The notes: generated by a model not told the origin, from the letters alone. Shown: positions 17,201-24,653, numbered from the stretch's first letter. The stretch: DNA of 64,000 nt from Candidatus Thorarchaeota archaeon (GCA_029855935.1 JAGSHN010000025.1:1-64000), one strand, 5' to 3'. Numbers and translations are program-made.

Positions 17201-17960
17201 GAAACGTCGTCATTCCTGTCACAGCGTGGGGTAGCACAGTTGATGCAAGCGCACTCGCCGTGCCTGATATGATAGTTACATCCTTTGAGGCCGCGACGCT
17301 GATCTCGTCCCCGAGGGCAACGTTGTAGTCGCCGACATCAACACACGAGATGGCGGATGCTGACTGATAGGTCCCGAGGACGCCTCCATTGTCACGGTCC
17401 ACAATCACGATCTTCCCGGCCGACTTGTCCACTGCAGCAAGATCCAGACCCCCGTCGGCGTCGAAGTCACCGACAAGTATCTGGTCTATGCTCTGCAGGA
17501 GCACGGGATACCGTACTATGCTGGAGCTGCTCACCTTCAGCTCCACGACAAGCCTTGAGGTCGTATTGTCCATACCCCAGAGGAACTCGGTCTCTCCATC
17601 GGAGTCGAGGTCGGAACCGATGATTGTGTCTACGTAGTGCGTCCCGCTGTCCACATCCACAGTCACAGCACCATCCGAGAGCGGGGTGACGAAATAGAAG
17701 CGGTCCGCTGAGTCATCAACGTATGAGTAGCCCCGCTCGCCACCCACGATACCTGGTGCGATGGACGATACGGTACTCGAGGCCGTATACCTCAGAAGAT
17801 AGTCGGCCGCAGGAGCTGCGCGTTCGGGGATGTGGCTCGGGGATGACGTATTCGAGAATCCGACGGGTTCGCCCGAGGGAGAACTCGATATCAAGAATAG
17901 TAGCGCAAGGGCCGACACCATTAATATGAGCCTGAGACGGCTGTTCCTCAAGACAGACAT
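11259..17960 (-). CDS. Giant surface protein: FG-GAP-like propeller, Ig-like repeats, multi-pass membrane end
   Basis: A 2,233-residue protein with an N-terminal signal segment (about 8-27). Residues about 60-970 carry repeated Asp-rich calcium-type loops such as DLDSDGETE, DFDADGGLD, DIDADGRDD and DDDGDGLDD, typical of FG-GAP/VCBS beta-propellers. Residues about 990-1890 are roughly nine repeats of about 95 residues, each with a consensus like SVTVTDxxGxPVSDATV, an Ig-like or macroglobulin-like extracellular fold. The last about 330 residues hold some seven hydrophobic helices and end in an acidic Glu/Pro/Asp tail. The layout suggests a cell-surface adhesion or sensing protein with a membrane-embedded C-terminus. 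Function is inferred from architecture only. Confidence 0.8.
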   Translation of the reverse strand: MSVLRNSRLRLILMVSALALLFLISSSPSGEPVGFSNTSSPSHIPERAAPAADYLLRYTASSTVSSIAPGIVGGERGYSYVDDSADRFYFVTPLSDGAVTVDVDSGTHYVDTIIGSDLDSDGETEFLWGMDNTTSRLVVELKVSSSSIVRYPVLLQSIDQILVGDFDADGGLDLAAVDKSAGKIVIVDRDNGGVLGTYQSASAISCVDVGDYNVALGDEISVAASKDVTIISGTASALASTVLPHAVTGMTTFQYGVGVDDVAIFQSVGNVTVLEGSALSTIYDRAFAASSVEPTFLASANITLDGQTDLVISLSELDQVYFLDGSDGAVLYSRVTGVNVDAPPGIGTVDRDDRDDVVTLTSQDRLCFLHGSSSEIAFVASEVEGSTRAYAYDIDADGRDDMLAVAGRDIYVRLSDTTSPVLEPSPVWPLHPTVVDDYVKIEVGVTEDSSVERAVLHIRAVGDLGWASEGLEASTSGRKYLTFLVGLSAGQYEYYIEIVDAYLNPAYVGGPSSPLQFEVTGHLAWEYEMSYPYEMRTRNVMAVGNTSTGEIVLYTASVEPGSGGGYAIMVRKFRPNGTVVQAVELPLGSNYNTQFALLASSNNLDNVVDLQLVTANSSRAGVYLIDGKDITSYTYDVATRNIRALTEVFVFDDDGDGLDDTHIVDDSAVAIVRRGSSGGWTNTPLTSGGQVFSLPLRGAAWSQTGENGSYQIAVLLNDTLVQIYDATNLSRVKEENIALEPSYTDASYGRIASYHNSTMGHDQFLYAITLWRGAVADTRLYLFDVQTQNISASGKYTLDDYHFRSLYLYDLEPDGLDDLFMVDTDGLLSLMRLGPSLDVEWTVSIGDATPSGYAIADFDGFNGPELVVFTKQDKTLHSITLSDQTLRDIVLARAVYNPVPVGNVDPGGGEDIAAFPVLEPYRMYAGVVRDLDWYYRLDYSVSFSSTQLVQGDTASLSVTVTNIYGESLSNASVTAIAHYNLGGEETKRSYGLVYDAVGGHYTAQFQVNWPMGLVNMTLQVTTDYYHPISGDIIGNLTVRSPLTVTVHAPESATQGQNATVYVSVTDSLGIVISDAAVNVTIDNTVYQANFSDPAYEVFLSTVTFPPGDYLLNATADHRFATGVASATTQLRVVTDTLVVVTDIPSVVEQDTGFSGWLNLTDQYSNALSGATVKLKSGSYEFVLSEVVAGSYRLDDSANLPIGRYNFTVIVEDEYVVGTEFGMVTISVYGNLTASVSHPLTVEGGSHFNVSAYVYDSYGTTPDGILVKVEFNGVNYTAISTGGAGYRAVVTANTSIGSRVLLIYVSSTYGHPQFTTSTVEVVSNPVLTMDSSGGWTLSQGDSTDLSVTVFDWSGTPVSDATVTMLSPVSLVLSHIVNGTYAATFSTAGYAPGEYEILISVAETYLHANQTSRRLIVLGIVDVSVEYETPARNDAELNLTFVVTDAYSNPVSSFDYAVGLAGQGVSGSMLNSHTFSWLMTPGVPPGLYQLWVNISGSYVVPVNKSLTMAIVGVPSVAVVSPAYMSNVTQGATISFELNLTDLIGTQIDDAEVVVSILGSPYLLAEVQPGRYAAEIGTAIFPLGLYTASISVTHPYLESIVLQHRFRLVGSGVLALDYPAPLMVGDNITFTALLSDDYAHPITGYSWDAIFQGVRYQGTVGNDSSQFSIQLSLAGPPGVYYFVVETDSPFVTVNLFNVSVEVRSTLRVRVISPAANSSFVQGTEPIEFRVSVADALGNPMSSVTVGLTVRETLFYFESLGNGTYVRTVTTDGWTWSQYVYEIEVSDSLADTAVVNGTVNILARPQITITTSTLTPQQGSDLLVRVEVKDAYGAPVLGLDIVVTFANRTVVATESETPGVYVAIFDNINARHGDYQLEVHVGGTTCIPASDSLPLSVVVPVPQITLTGSTFILGTGLSLVISLIGMFIYFRVAGMLSARGKEELSVRQSVTRLDRVYLLVLGGGGMVLLHSIYLGTMGSYGLALAESILLIGISVLLYGIWLYRDAYSSILITERVSRRRVLAGLWHLALVPGMIYQIIEYGRHIELFQVYILENVFHLGEIAVPAILLTVFGTYVSSIVVVVVNLYREIRKGLGRIQAMRTAGTPPRVIEEERELLVQRTGTSIRTKFLMFLIVVGAATASSLDFIRSYSLAVIILFPIVFLVVIPYLSSKIVTGVPKLARRIRRRSADNRTEVRTYEVPEPPAIEVHEVEEDAQSQPEPEQPGGEDDTDSHGDEP

Positions 17961-18231
17961 TGTCGCTCACCTCGCCAGAGCCGACCGTGACTGGACAGCA
18001 GTGACGCTCAAGTAGTGGCCTGCCAAAGACGCAGCGTGACCTCTACGGAGTCAAGTGTCTTCAGGGAATTATTATGTCTTTGTTGCCCAGCCTGCTCTCG
18101 ATTTTGTGACAGACCGTTCGAGGAGTTTCAGTGCAAATAATTCGACAGGCCACTCCCAAGGTGGCGCAGCGCTCCGTCACCTCAGCTACGCTTATGTGTC
18201 GACGGGTCAGTGGTATTGTCAGTGATAGCCC
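17961..18231. promoter_or_regulatory. Divergent promoter region
   Basis: Separates the leftward giant surface gene from the rightward Alg14-like gene. A/T-rich stretches near 18067-18075 (leftward, ATAATAATTCC on the minus strand) and ACGCTTATG near 18187-18195 (rightward) are the only TATA-like elements. No open frame of note and no strong hairpin. Confidence 0.35.
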
Positions 18232-18714
18232 GTGATACGCATAGGCGTTGTCCTCGGACGCGGAGGACACACCGCTCAGACCTTTGCGCTTGTCGACCTG
18301 CTCGGCCGCAACTACCAGTACCTCTACCTGATAGGAGTCCTTGATAGACTCACACCCAAGAAGATCAGAATCCCTGGCACAGTCCTTCCAGTGCTGCCGC
18401 CGAGGCTTCTCCCTCAGGACTCCAAGATAATGTCTGTCGTCAGGACCATAGTTACCCTATTCCTGTCGTTCATCTACTTCCTCCTGCTGAGGCCGAAAGT
18501 GGTGCTGAGCTGCGGAACTGGACTGACCGTCCCGGTCTTCTGTGCCGCGCGCGCACTGGGCGTCAAGACCGTCTTCATTGAGAGCATGTCGAGAGTCACC
18601 GAGCTGTCAATGACAGGAAGGCTGTTGCTCGGCAAGACCGACCTCTTCTTCGTGCAGTGGCCGCAACTCGCCGAGAAGACACCAGGCGCTCTATACGGGG
18701 GTCAGCTGCTATGA
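18232..18714 (+). CDS. Alg14/PssD-like UDP-GlcNAc transferase membrane subunit
   Basis: A 160-residue protein starting GTG 18232. It has the N-terminal IGVVLGRGGHTAQ loop and a central hydrophobic helix (TIVTLFLSFIYFLLL), followed by VVLSCGTGLTVPVFCAA and VFIESMSRVTELS, the hallmarks of the Alg14 family. In eukaryotes Alg14 anchors Alg13 to the membrane and the pair adds the second GlcNAc to the lipid-linked N-glycan; bacterial PssD/PssE do similar work in polysaccharide synthesis. Its TGA overlaps the ATG of the Alg13-like gene. With so many Asn-x-Ser/Thr sites in nearby surface proteins, a role in N-glycan assembly is plausible. Confidence 0.85.
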   Translation: MIRIGVVLGRGGHTAQTFALVDLLGRNYQYLYLIGVLDRLTPKKIRIPGTVLPVLPPRLLPQDSKIMSVVRTIVTLFLSFIYFLLLRPKVVLSCGTGLTVPVFCAARALGVKTVFIESMSRVTELSMTGRLLLGKTDLFFVQWPQLAEKTPGALYGGQLL

Positions 18715-19166
18715 TATTCGTCACCGTCGGCACAGCTCACTTCGACCGGCTTGTCCGTGAGATGGACAGACTGGTGGGAGAGGGCGTCATCAAGGAACCC
18801 GTCGTAGCACAGATCGGGCGGGGAGAGTACGTCCCAAGTCATATGAGGTACTTCAGGTTCATCAGGTCGCTCGAGCCAGCCTACAAGCGCGCCAGGCTTG
18901 TCGTCAGCGCGGGAGGGGCCGGCACTACGATGGAGTGCGTCAAGAGAGCAATCCCGCTAGTGGTTGTCGAGAACAAGTCGTTGATGGAGGGACATCAGGC
19001 GCAGCTCATCGGTGAGATGGAGAGGAGAGGACACCTCGTCTGGTGCAGAGACCTCTCCCAGCTCGCTCGGTGCATAGAGCAGGCTCACCACAGAGAGTTT
19101 GAACCATTCGTCAGTGACCCGCCGAAGATGCATCTCTACATCCGACGACTGGCGGAGAGAGGTTGA
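18711..19166 (+). CDS. Alg13/PssE-like catalytic glycosyltransferase subunit
   Basis: About 151 residues from ATG 18711, overlapping the Alg14-like stop as ATGA; the frame is open upstream but MIFVTVGTAHFDRLV is the exact family start. The GT28 C-terminal-like signature is present: VVSAGGAGTTMECVK, then PLVVVENKSLMEGHQAQL, which binds the UDP-sugar. The protein has no membrane segment and would work as a peripheral partner of the upstream membrane subunit on the cytoplasmic face. Donor specificity (UDP-GlcNAc or another sugar) cannot be read from the sequence. Confidence 0.87.
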   Translation: MIFVTVGTAHFDRLVREMDRLVGEGVIKEPVVAQIGRGEYVPSHMRYFRFIRSLEPAYKRARLVVSAGGAGTTMECVKRAIPLVVVENKSLMEGHQAQLIGEMERRGHLVWCRDLSQLARCIEQAHHREFEPFVSDPPKMHLYIRRLAERG

Positions 19167-19643
19167 GCTCCTTGTGCGGCAGGACACTGGATAGATGTGG
19201 GATGCGTGCTGGGCCTCGCCATAGGTGACGCCCTCGGTGGGCCTACCGAGTTCTTATCCTGCGAGGCCATCCGGGAGAGATGACCACCCGATGGCGTGAG
19301 CGCAATACCCGAACCGTGGAGGAGGCAGGTCGAAGACTCAGATCGTCTTGCCCACCTGGCTGCTGAGCCCCACGAGTACTCGACGGCCATATAGTGTGCT
19401 CATTGGATGCCGGGGTCATTGCATTCCGATAGCAGCTATGCGTTTGGCGCCAAATGCAGGGTCCCGAAACACTACAGAATTCGCGTCTTGCCGTCCTCTG
19501 ATATCTTGGCATGTATGCACGTGATATCCCGACATGTACCTCAATAATCTCTCGATTTGATGTGTTGTTTATAAGGACAAATGTTCCAGTGGAAGTCAAG
19601 GTAAGTTTAACCAACAGGAAAACCAACTCCGAGATGAGGCAAG
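19167..19643 (+). ncRNA. Long intergenic region with a strong hairpin; possible structured RNA
   Basis: Nearly 480 bases without a convincing gene. AGGCAGG (19321-19327) pairs with CCCACCT (19349-19355, two G-U pairs), and after a TCG/G internal loop AAGAC pairs with GTCTT around a seven-base loop; a small GGCT/AGCC hairpin follows. I tested it by eye against SRP RNA and RNase P RNA and found no conserved core. GTTTATAAGG (19567-19576) is a good TATA box for the next gene. The strand of any RNA is unknown. Confidence 0.3.
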
Positions 19644-20393
19644 TTGAGCACAAAGACGAAGAAACGCACCACGAGAGCCAAGCTTGTAAGGGTCCCGGGT
19701 CTGGGACTGTCAGTGAAGCTCTTCCGCCAAGAGGGAACGGACAAGTCCGCCACGCAGATCGCGAACCTGCTCCGGGCTCATCTGTACAAGCCAAAGGGCA
19801 AGAAAGATCTGAGTGCCGGTTTTGTCGACGTGAAGGCCAAGGGCAAGCACGTCAATGCGGAATTCGTGGCCGGGTTCCGAGTACGTGTCCTGACGTACAA
19901 TAAGGACGGCGAACTGACACCCGTGCACTATGTCAGCTATGACAGAGCGCAGGTGATCATCAAGACCGACCGTGGCACGATCGAGGTCCGTGGTTCTGAG
20001 CGCATCGCCCGGAAGTTCCGGCGGATGTATGAGGAGATCACTGGTGCCTCGCTGTCCCCGCTGAATCTCAACGGCGGTACGCAGAGACTCTACAGCCAGG
20101 CCAAGAACATCGACAGCGTCCTCCTCACCGGAATCCAGAAGGGCAACCTGAGCCAGCTGGAGTTCCGGGGACACAGTATCCAGACGGAGGCAGAGATAGG
20201 CCTGTACGCGCGCAAGTACAAGGGTGAGATCACAAGATTCCGTGGTACCTTCGCGTATCCGAGTGGCGCCTTCCTCACCACGACCATCAACGCCGAGCAG
20301 GGCTCTCTGATGGTCTACAAGAGTGGCGACGGTATTCTGGAGAAGGACCTCACATGGATCGTCGACCTCATGGAAGAGGCTGCACTGGAGTAG
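19644..20393 (+). CDS. Conserved-looking protein of unknown function
   Basis: A 249-residue soluble protein, starting at TTG 19644 behind GAGG and about 70 bases after a clear TATA box. The N-terminus is very basic (MSTKTKKRTTRAK). The sequence then alternates strands and helices with no cysteine or catalytic signature I recognise; a central stretch reads IIKTDRGTIEVRGSERIARK, and the end is acidic and helical (WIVDLMEEAALE). Regular composition, codon use like its neighbours and a following hairpin terminator make it a real gene. Basic start and strand-rich middle could suit nucleic-acid binding, but that is only a guess. Confidence 0.75.
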   Translation: MSTKTKKRTTRAKLVRVPGLGLSVKLFRQEGTDKSATQIANLLRAHLYKPKGKKDLSAGFVDVKAKGKHVNAEFVAGFRVRVLTYNKDGELTPVHYVSYDRAQVIIKTDRGTIEVRGSERIARKFRRMYEEITGASLSPLNLNGGTQRLYSQAKNIDSVLLTGIQKGNLSQLEFRGHSIQTEAEIGLYARKYKGEITRFRGTFAYPSGAFLTTTINAEQGSLMVYKSGDGILEKDLTWIVDLMEEAALE

Positions 20394-20410
20394 AACCAAG
20401 TCCGAGCGAG

Positions 20411-20444
20411 GCCCGGTGCCTCTCTCGGGCCATCTCTTTCTTTC
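20411..20444 (+). terminator. Hairpin and T-rich terminator
   Basis: GCCCG (20411-20415) pairs with CGGGC (20426-20430), followed by a pyrimidine tract with TTTCTTTC to 20444. It lies just after the unknown-function gene ending at 20393. Archaeal termination depends mainly on the T-tract. Confidence 0.5.
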
Positions 20445-20562
20445 GAGACGAGTGGAACAGAGACGGGCATCTGTGCTCGCGCTGATGTCGTGCGACTGGT
20501 ATTCCGTCGAAACAGATCTTCGAACTCGAACCACCTGTGCCCCTGTCGAGTGGCAACAGGAT

Positions 20563-20859
20563 CTACATCCAGTCCTCGGGTGCCCTTCTGATACCAATCA
20601 CCGTCCGCGTGTTCTCGATGTACCAGCGAGTCGCCTCCCTGAAGACTGGCCAGAACTCGAAGAAGAGCTGCGGGTTCTCGGTCTCGACCACCAGGTAGCC
20701 ATTCCAGTCGGTCCCCCAGGCGTAGCGATAGTCCCCGACTATCTTCAGCTCGTCTGGCCAGGACTCTGTTCTGAACTGACGCCAGAACTTCTTGGATTTC
20801 TCTGCCTCCTCTTTGGTCATCGGCCGGAACCTGTAGAAGACGACGAAGCCGTACGTCAT
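20563..20859 (-). CDS. Small DUF3303-like ferredoxin-fold protein
   Basis: A 98-residue protein starting MTYGFVVFYRFRPMTKEEAEK, with the strand-helix-strand pattern and Trp/Tyr-rich C-terminal half (YAWGTDWNGYLVVETENP, RWYIENTRTVIG) of small alpha/beta-barrel dimeric proteins such as DUF3303. Members are about 90 residues long, as here. Function in the family is not established. It faces away from the RecB-like nuclease gene across a 62-base promoter gap and converges on the preceding unknown gene. Assignment to DUF3303 is by overall look rather than by a strict motif. Confidence 0.65.
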   Translation of the reverse strand: MTYGFVVFYRFRPMTKEEAEKSKKFWRQFRTESWPDELKIVGDYRYAWGTDWNGYLVVETENPQLFFEFWPVFREATRWYIENTRTVIGIRRAPEDWM

Positions 20860-20921
20860 AGAGGGCGCACCGTCCGACTTGACGCTGGCGCCGGATTAAA
20901 AAGGTTTGCAGCCCAGCCCGT

Positions 20922-21668
20922 GTGACGAGGATCGACTTGAGTGAAGACGCAGGGATACTGAGACGGGATTTCAGACACAGGGGCACACCATATTCATTCC
21001 GGTGGAACATTGAGCACCACAGGACAATTGGACGCGATACTGGCGACTCAGCGGCCCTCTGGGGTCATTTGCAGGCAGTGCTGAGGGGATCGGTACCTGA
21101 AGAGCCATTCAACAGCCCGTTCTTTAGGAGAGCCTCCTCACTCCGACTCCGGAAGATGACCCCGCACAAGAGAATCGGGCTCTACAGACGATTTCTCAGG
21201 TCAGGGATGATAACCGAGTCGATAGATGATAGCCTCGTCAGGCTTCTCAGACAGTATCAACAGCGGAGGGGGCTCAACACGCACAACACTGACCACAGTA
21301 TCCTTGAGGAGTTCGTGCAGCGCGACCCGCAGACTGTGGCTATGGAGGTCCCGGTCTGGTCAGAGAGCCTCGCGCTCTCGGGACACATTGACCTGGTGAG
21401 GATCATCGACGGGGCAGTGCAAGTCTGCGACTATAAGCCCGGTCCCCTTGAGCAGACAAAGAGGAGGTTCCTGCAGTCGTTGCCCCAGGTGGCAGCCTAC
21501 GGTGAGATGATGGCGCACCACTTGGCATCAACACTGCGCACTGCTCTTGAGGCTCCATTGCTCCCCAAGATTAGATGCGCAATCTTCGACTCCCACACAT
21601 CGTGGCATTTCGGAGCAGAGATGTATATGCATCTCGTTGCGGCATCTCTGATACCGGGACTGGAATGA
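20922..21668 (+). CDS. PD-(D/E)XK (RecB/Cas4-like) nuclease-domain protein
   Basis: A 248-residue protein from GTG 20922. The nuclease core is complete in the order expected: AMEVPV with a Glu at 142, GHIDLV with Asp157, CDYKPG with Asp170 and Lys172, and a following QVAAYGEMM (motif of the RecB-family helix). No cysteine cluster of the Cas4 iron-sulphur type is present and no CRISPR array or cas gene is nearby. It may take part in DNA repair or processing as a stand-alone nuclease. Its promoter lies in the short gap shared with the divergent small gene; GATTAAAAAGG near 20893-20903 could be the TATA box. Confidence 0.78.
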   Translation: MTRIDLSEDAGILRRDFRHRGTPYSFRWNIEHHRTIGRDTGDSAALWGHLQAVLRGSVPEEPFNSPFFRRASSLRLRKMTPHKRIGLYRRFLRSGMITESIDDSLVRLLRQYQQRRGLNTHNTDHSILEEFVQRDPQTVAMEVPVWSESLALSGHIDLVRIIDGAVQVCDYKPGPLEQTKRRFLQSLPQVAAYGEMMAHHLASTLRTALEAPLLPKIRCAIFDSHTSWHFGAEMYMHLVAASLIPGLE

Positions 21669-21689
21669 ATGAATACCCTTCACAAGGCG

Positions 21690-22538
21690 TCACATGTCCC
21701 CATTCTGAAGAATGGTCATCTTGACCTCTTCATCGATCGTGACGCCCCTCATCTTTGACCGGCCGTCGTACTTCAGCTGAATGGTCGGCCGCTCCGACTC
21801 GAGGCCCTGACGAATCCTTGAGAAGTAGGCCTCAGTGAGAACACCGAAGCGATTCAGTGCTGGATCCACGGGGACCCATCCGCGATTGTCGAGAAAGACC
21901 TCGCACCACGCATGCGGTTCTGGGGTCGGACCGCCACGGAAGTAGTGACCGACGACACGTCTTGCAGGAATCTTGACGCAACGCATCAACGCGACGAACA
22001 GGTCCGCATGCTCGTCGCAGTCGCCCTCCATCTCCCTGAGCGCTCTTGCGGCGCCTCTCCGCTCATCGAGATGCGTCTTCAACTTGACCCGGTCCCGGAC
22101 AACCTCCATCGCTATTCTCGCATAGCTCTCATCGCTAGACGCCTTCTCGGCAATCATCTGTGAGAGCTCCTGGATCATCGGGTCCTCGGTTTCCCAGTAG
22201 CGTTGCATCTTGGTATATGTGCCTCTTGTGCTACGCTGGATGGGCGACGGGATGTCTACTGTCTCCAACATCCAGTCTCGTGTCGTAGTGTCAATACGTA
22301 GTATCGCGGTGGGAGAGAAGCTCTCACCAGGACTGAGGTCAGGTACTCTGATGACAGCGACCATATTGCGCTCGGCCCGTTCCTGCATCCTGGCGGGTGG
22401 AAAGACATCTATGCTGCCGACGAACTGGTTTGCCATATCGGTGAAGAGAAACCACACCATCTTGCCACTGCGAATCTTGCCTGTGCCGTTGTTTACCACT
22501 GTGGCCTGCATCTCGATCCGCAGTCTCAAGGGGCTCAC
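21690..22538 (-). CDS. Transglutaminase-like (cysteine protease fold) protein
   Basis: A 282-residue protein. The first about 110 residues form a beta-rich domain. The transglutaminase-like core then shows the full catalytic triad: Cys174 in GDCDEHADLFVALMR, His209 in EPHAWCEVFLD and Asp225 in WVPVDPALNR. Archaeal members are thought to act as peptidases or amide-handling enzymes; the real substrate is unknown. No signal peptide is evident, so it is likely cytoplasmic. It converges on the RecB-like nuclease gene, 21 bases away, and an A/T-rich AATCAATAAAAC stretch lies upstream on its own strand near 22580-22591. Confidence 0.85.
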   Translation of the reverse strand: MSPLRLRIEMQATVVNNGTGKIRSGKMVWFLFTDMANQFVGSIDVFPPARMQERAERNMVAVIRVPDLSPGESFSPTAILRIDTTTRDWMLETVDIPSPIQRSTRGTYTKMQRYWETEDPMIQELSQMIAEKASSDESYARIAMEVVRDRVKLKTHLDERRGAARALREMEGDCDEHADLFVALMRCVKIPARRVVGHYFRGGPTPEPHAWCEVFLDNRGWVPVDPALNRFGVLTEAYFSRIRQGLESERPTIQLKYDGRSKMRGVTIDEEVKMTILQNGDM

Positions 22539-22734
22539 CTGCGTGCCGAGGGCACCGGTCGGTCATTCATCAGACTGGTTTTATTGATTATGCTTGTGTA
22601 CCTCTCATAGGTCGATTCGGTCTCAATGTCTCATCCGGGTGCCACCCGAAGAGCGGCAAACAATGATTTATGTGAGAGAGCACTCACATTGACTGGACGA
22701 GCTACTGCCTGGCATTCACTGTGGGGTCTATGTC

Positions 22735-24225
22735 GTGACACCTGAGGACAAAGAGAAGGACGACGAAGAGTTCGGCCACGAGGCGGATGTGGTCGACCAG
22801 CTCCTTGAGGAGCTCGGCGTTGACGAGGAGATGAGAAAGGAGCTTGTGGAATCGGGGAGGGCCACGGAGGACATCCTGAAGGTCGAGCCTGCTGAGCAGG
22901 TGAGAAGAAGACTTGAGATAGAGAAGAGTCTGGACCAACTTCGAGGGTCCATCGCAAAGATGGAACACAGGCTCTCGGAGATCAATGAGACCATTGACAA
23001 GGTGGAGCGCGACCTAATTCCTGTCATCATCTCCTTCATGGTGAAGCTGAAGGGCGACCTTGTGACGTTGAAGACGACGTTGGTGGGGCGCTGCAGGAGA
23101 AGAACGAAGACGAATCTTCAGGAGGAGTTCGTGGCGAGAGTTGTCGGCCCAATAGTGGAGGAGGAGTTCTCCAAGGTCGAGAATACTCTCACCACTGGTA
23201 TGTCCACACCTGTGCTCGACAAGATCAGAGAGCTGTCAGACACTGTGAGGAACTCACTGGAGGGGACCGTTGAACAGCTATCGGAGATGAAGGCGACACT
23301 CGACGACTTCACCCAGCGCACAATCACCGAGCTGGAGTTCTTGGCCAAGCAACTCTCTACCAAGCCTGTCGCCGTCGTGCCAGAAGACGTCGAGGACAAG
23401 ATTCGCACCCTTGAGGGAAGAGTCCGGGAACTGAGTAGGGACCTTGAGCTCGCAAGAGAACGGATTCAGAACAGGGAGGAGGAGATCCAGCAGCTCAAAC
23501 AGGAGCTGGAGACAGCAAGATCCGTCATCGACTCTCACGAGAGGACCATAGCATCGCTCCGTCAGACCAGCGGGGCAGATGCGAGCGTGGTCACCGAGCT
23601 GCGGGCGGAGATCAAGAGCCTCGAAGCGGCACGTGATGTCCTCGAAGCGCGGTTGAAGGAGGCGAACGAGGAGATTGAGAGGCAGGTCCAGAAGACACGT
23701 GACGCAATGGCAAAGCTCGCCAAGCGTGATGTGGAGGTCAAAGATCTGCAGACACGCATAGCCCAGCTGGAATCGGAGATACAAGACTACAAGGAGAGAC
23801 TGGCAGAGGTCGACCGGCTGCGTACGGAGCTCAGTGTGCTCAAGAGCGGCGATGTAAACAGAGAACTCGAGCGACTGAAGAGCGAATACTCAAGACTTGA
23901 GGCATCAGAGAATAGACTCAAGCAGCAGAACGAGGAACTGAGGCGTAGAGTTGCCGAACTCGAACAGAGACTGGACTACTATGTGGGCGTGATGCAGCAG
24001 TCGGACAAGACGAAGGCATATCTGATGATAGAAGACACAGGTAGGATGTCTGTCAGAGAGATTGCCAGGTCACTAGGCATATCCCCAGCCCAAGTGACAA
24101 AATGGATTGAGGACTTTGAGAGGCTTGGCGCGGTCAAGGTCTCCGATGACGGCTACGTATCAATGGCGACGGCTCAAGAGGAAGCCGAGGGGGAACCGGC
24201 GTCGGATGAGCCTCCAACCGAGTGA
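22735..24225 (+). CDS. Long coiled-coil protein with C-terminal winged helix
   Basis: A 496-residue protein from GTG 22735. Residues about 1-60 are acidic; about 60-430 are largely heptad-patterned coiled coil with LEIEKSLDQLRGSIAKMEH and repeated LxxxIxxLEx segments. The C-terminus (about 435-480) is a helix-turn-helix: KAYLMIEDTGRMSVREIARS followed by LGISPAQVTKWIEDFERLGAV. There is no Walker motif, so it is not an SMC protein. The same design, coiled coil plus winged helix, recurs in the smaller protein at 31062-31733. Such proteins could link DNA to other complexes, but no function is known. The end overlaps the convergent downstream gene by 52 bases. Confidence 0.8.
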   Translation: MTPEDKEKDDEEFGHEADVVDQLLEELGVDEEMRKELVESGRATEDILKVEPAEQVRRRLEIEKSLDQLRGSIAKMEHRLSEINETIDKVERDLIPVIISFMVKLKGDLVTLKTTLVGRCRRRTKTNLQEEFVARVVGPIVEEEFSKVENTLTTGMSTPVLDKIRELSDTVRNSLEGTVEQLSEMKATLDDFTQRTITELEFLAKQLSTKPVAVVPEDVEDKIRTLEGRVRELSRDLELARERIQNREEEIQQLKQELETARSVIDSHERTIASLRQTSGADASVVTELRAEIKSLEAARDVLEARLKEANEEIERQVQKTRDAMAKLAKRDVEVKDLQTRIAQLESEIQDYKERLAEVDRLRTELSVLKSGDVNRELERLKSEYSRLEASENRLKQQNEELRRRVAELEQRLDYYVGVMQQSDKTKAYLMIEDTGRMSVREIARSLGISPAQVTKWIEDFERLGAVKVSDDGYVSMATAQEEAEGEPASDEPPTE

Positions 24226-24653
24226 CCGCCGACCTGAAGAAGAAATCTTGTGGCGCCCAGCAGACCATCCAGTCGAAGTGCGAGATCATAGGCTGCCTTC
24301 ACTGTGGCAGGAGAGCCACTCTCCTGGAGATAGGAACTCACAGCAGGCCGCAGGACCTCCCGTATGTATTTCGAACGCAGGGCCGACAGCTCGTTGACAC
24401 AGGTCAGGTCGAGGCAACCGCTCTGCAGACGCTGTCTGATGTTCGACAGGACCGAGAGGTACTTACCAAAGAGCGGCGCACCTCCCGCATCAAGCGTCTG
24501 CTGCACAAGCGAGATACACTCCTGAAGAGCGGCGCCGGCATCGGAAACTGCAGTCAGTCGGACCTGAGAGCATTTGTCAAGGAAGGAGGAGGTCTCAGCG
24601 CCCACCATGTCTATGAGATTGGCAAGTCGCTTCAATGCTTCGTCGGACATCAC
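24174..24653 (-). CDS. Small alpha-helical protein of unknown function
   Basis: A 159-residue frame, rich in Ala and Leu and predicted all-helical (EALKRLANLIDMVGAETSSF, KAAYDLALRLDGLLGATRFL), with three to four cysteines and a Ser/Gly-rich C-terminal tail. It converges on the coiled-coil gene and its tail is encoded antisense to that gene's last 52 bases. Composition and helix periodicity favour this strand over the opposite frame in the same region. No family recognised. Confidence 0.6.
   Translation of the reverse strand: MMSDEALKRLANLIDMVGAETSSFLDKCSQVRLTAVSDAGAALQECISLVQQTLDAGGAPLFGKYLSVLSNIRQRLQSGCLDLTCVNELSALRSKYIREVLRPAVSSYLQESGSPATVKAAYDLALRLDGLLGATRFLLQVGGHSVGGSSDAGSPSASS

Noticed and set aside
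18657-18710. Longer N-terminus for the Alg13-like protein
   Set aside because: ATG 18711 gives the exact family start and overlaps the Alg14 stop; the upstream codons belong to Alg14 in another frame.
19167-19560. SRP RNA or RNase P RNA in the gap after Alg13
   Set aside because: No GGAA/GNAR tetraloop with the SRP asymmetric loop and no RNase P conserved blocks were found; only a generic hairpin remains.
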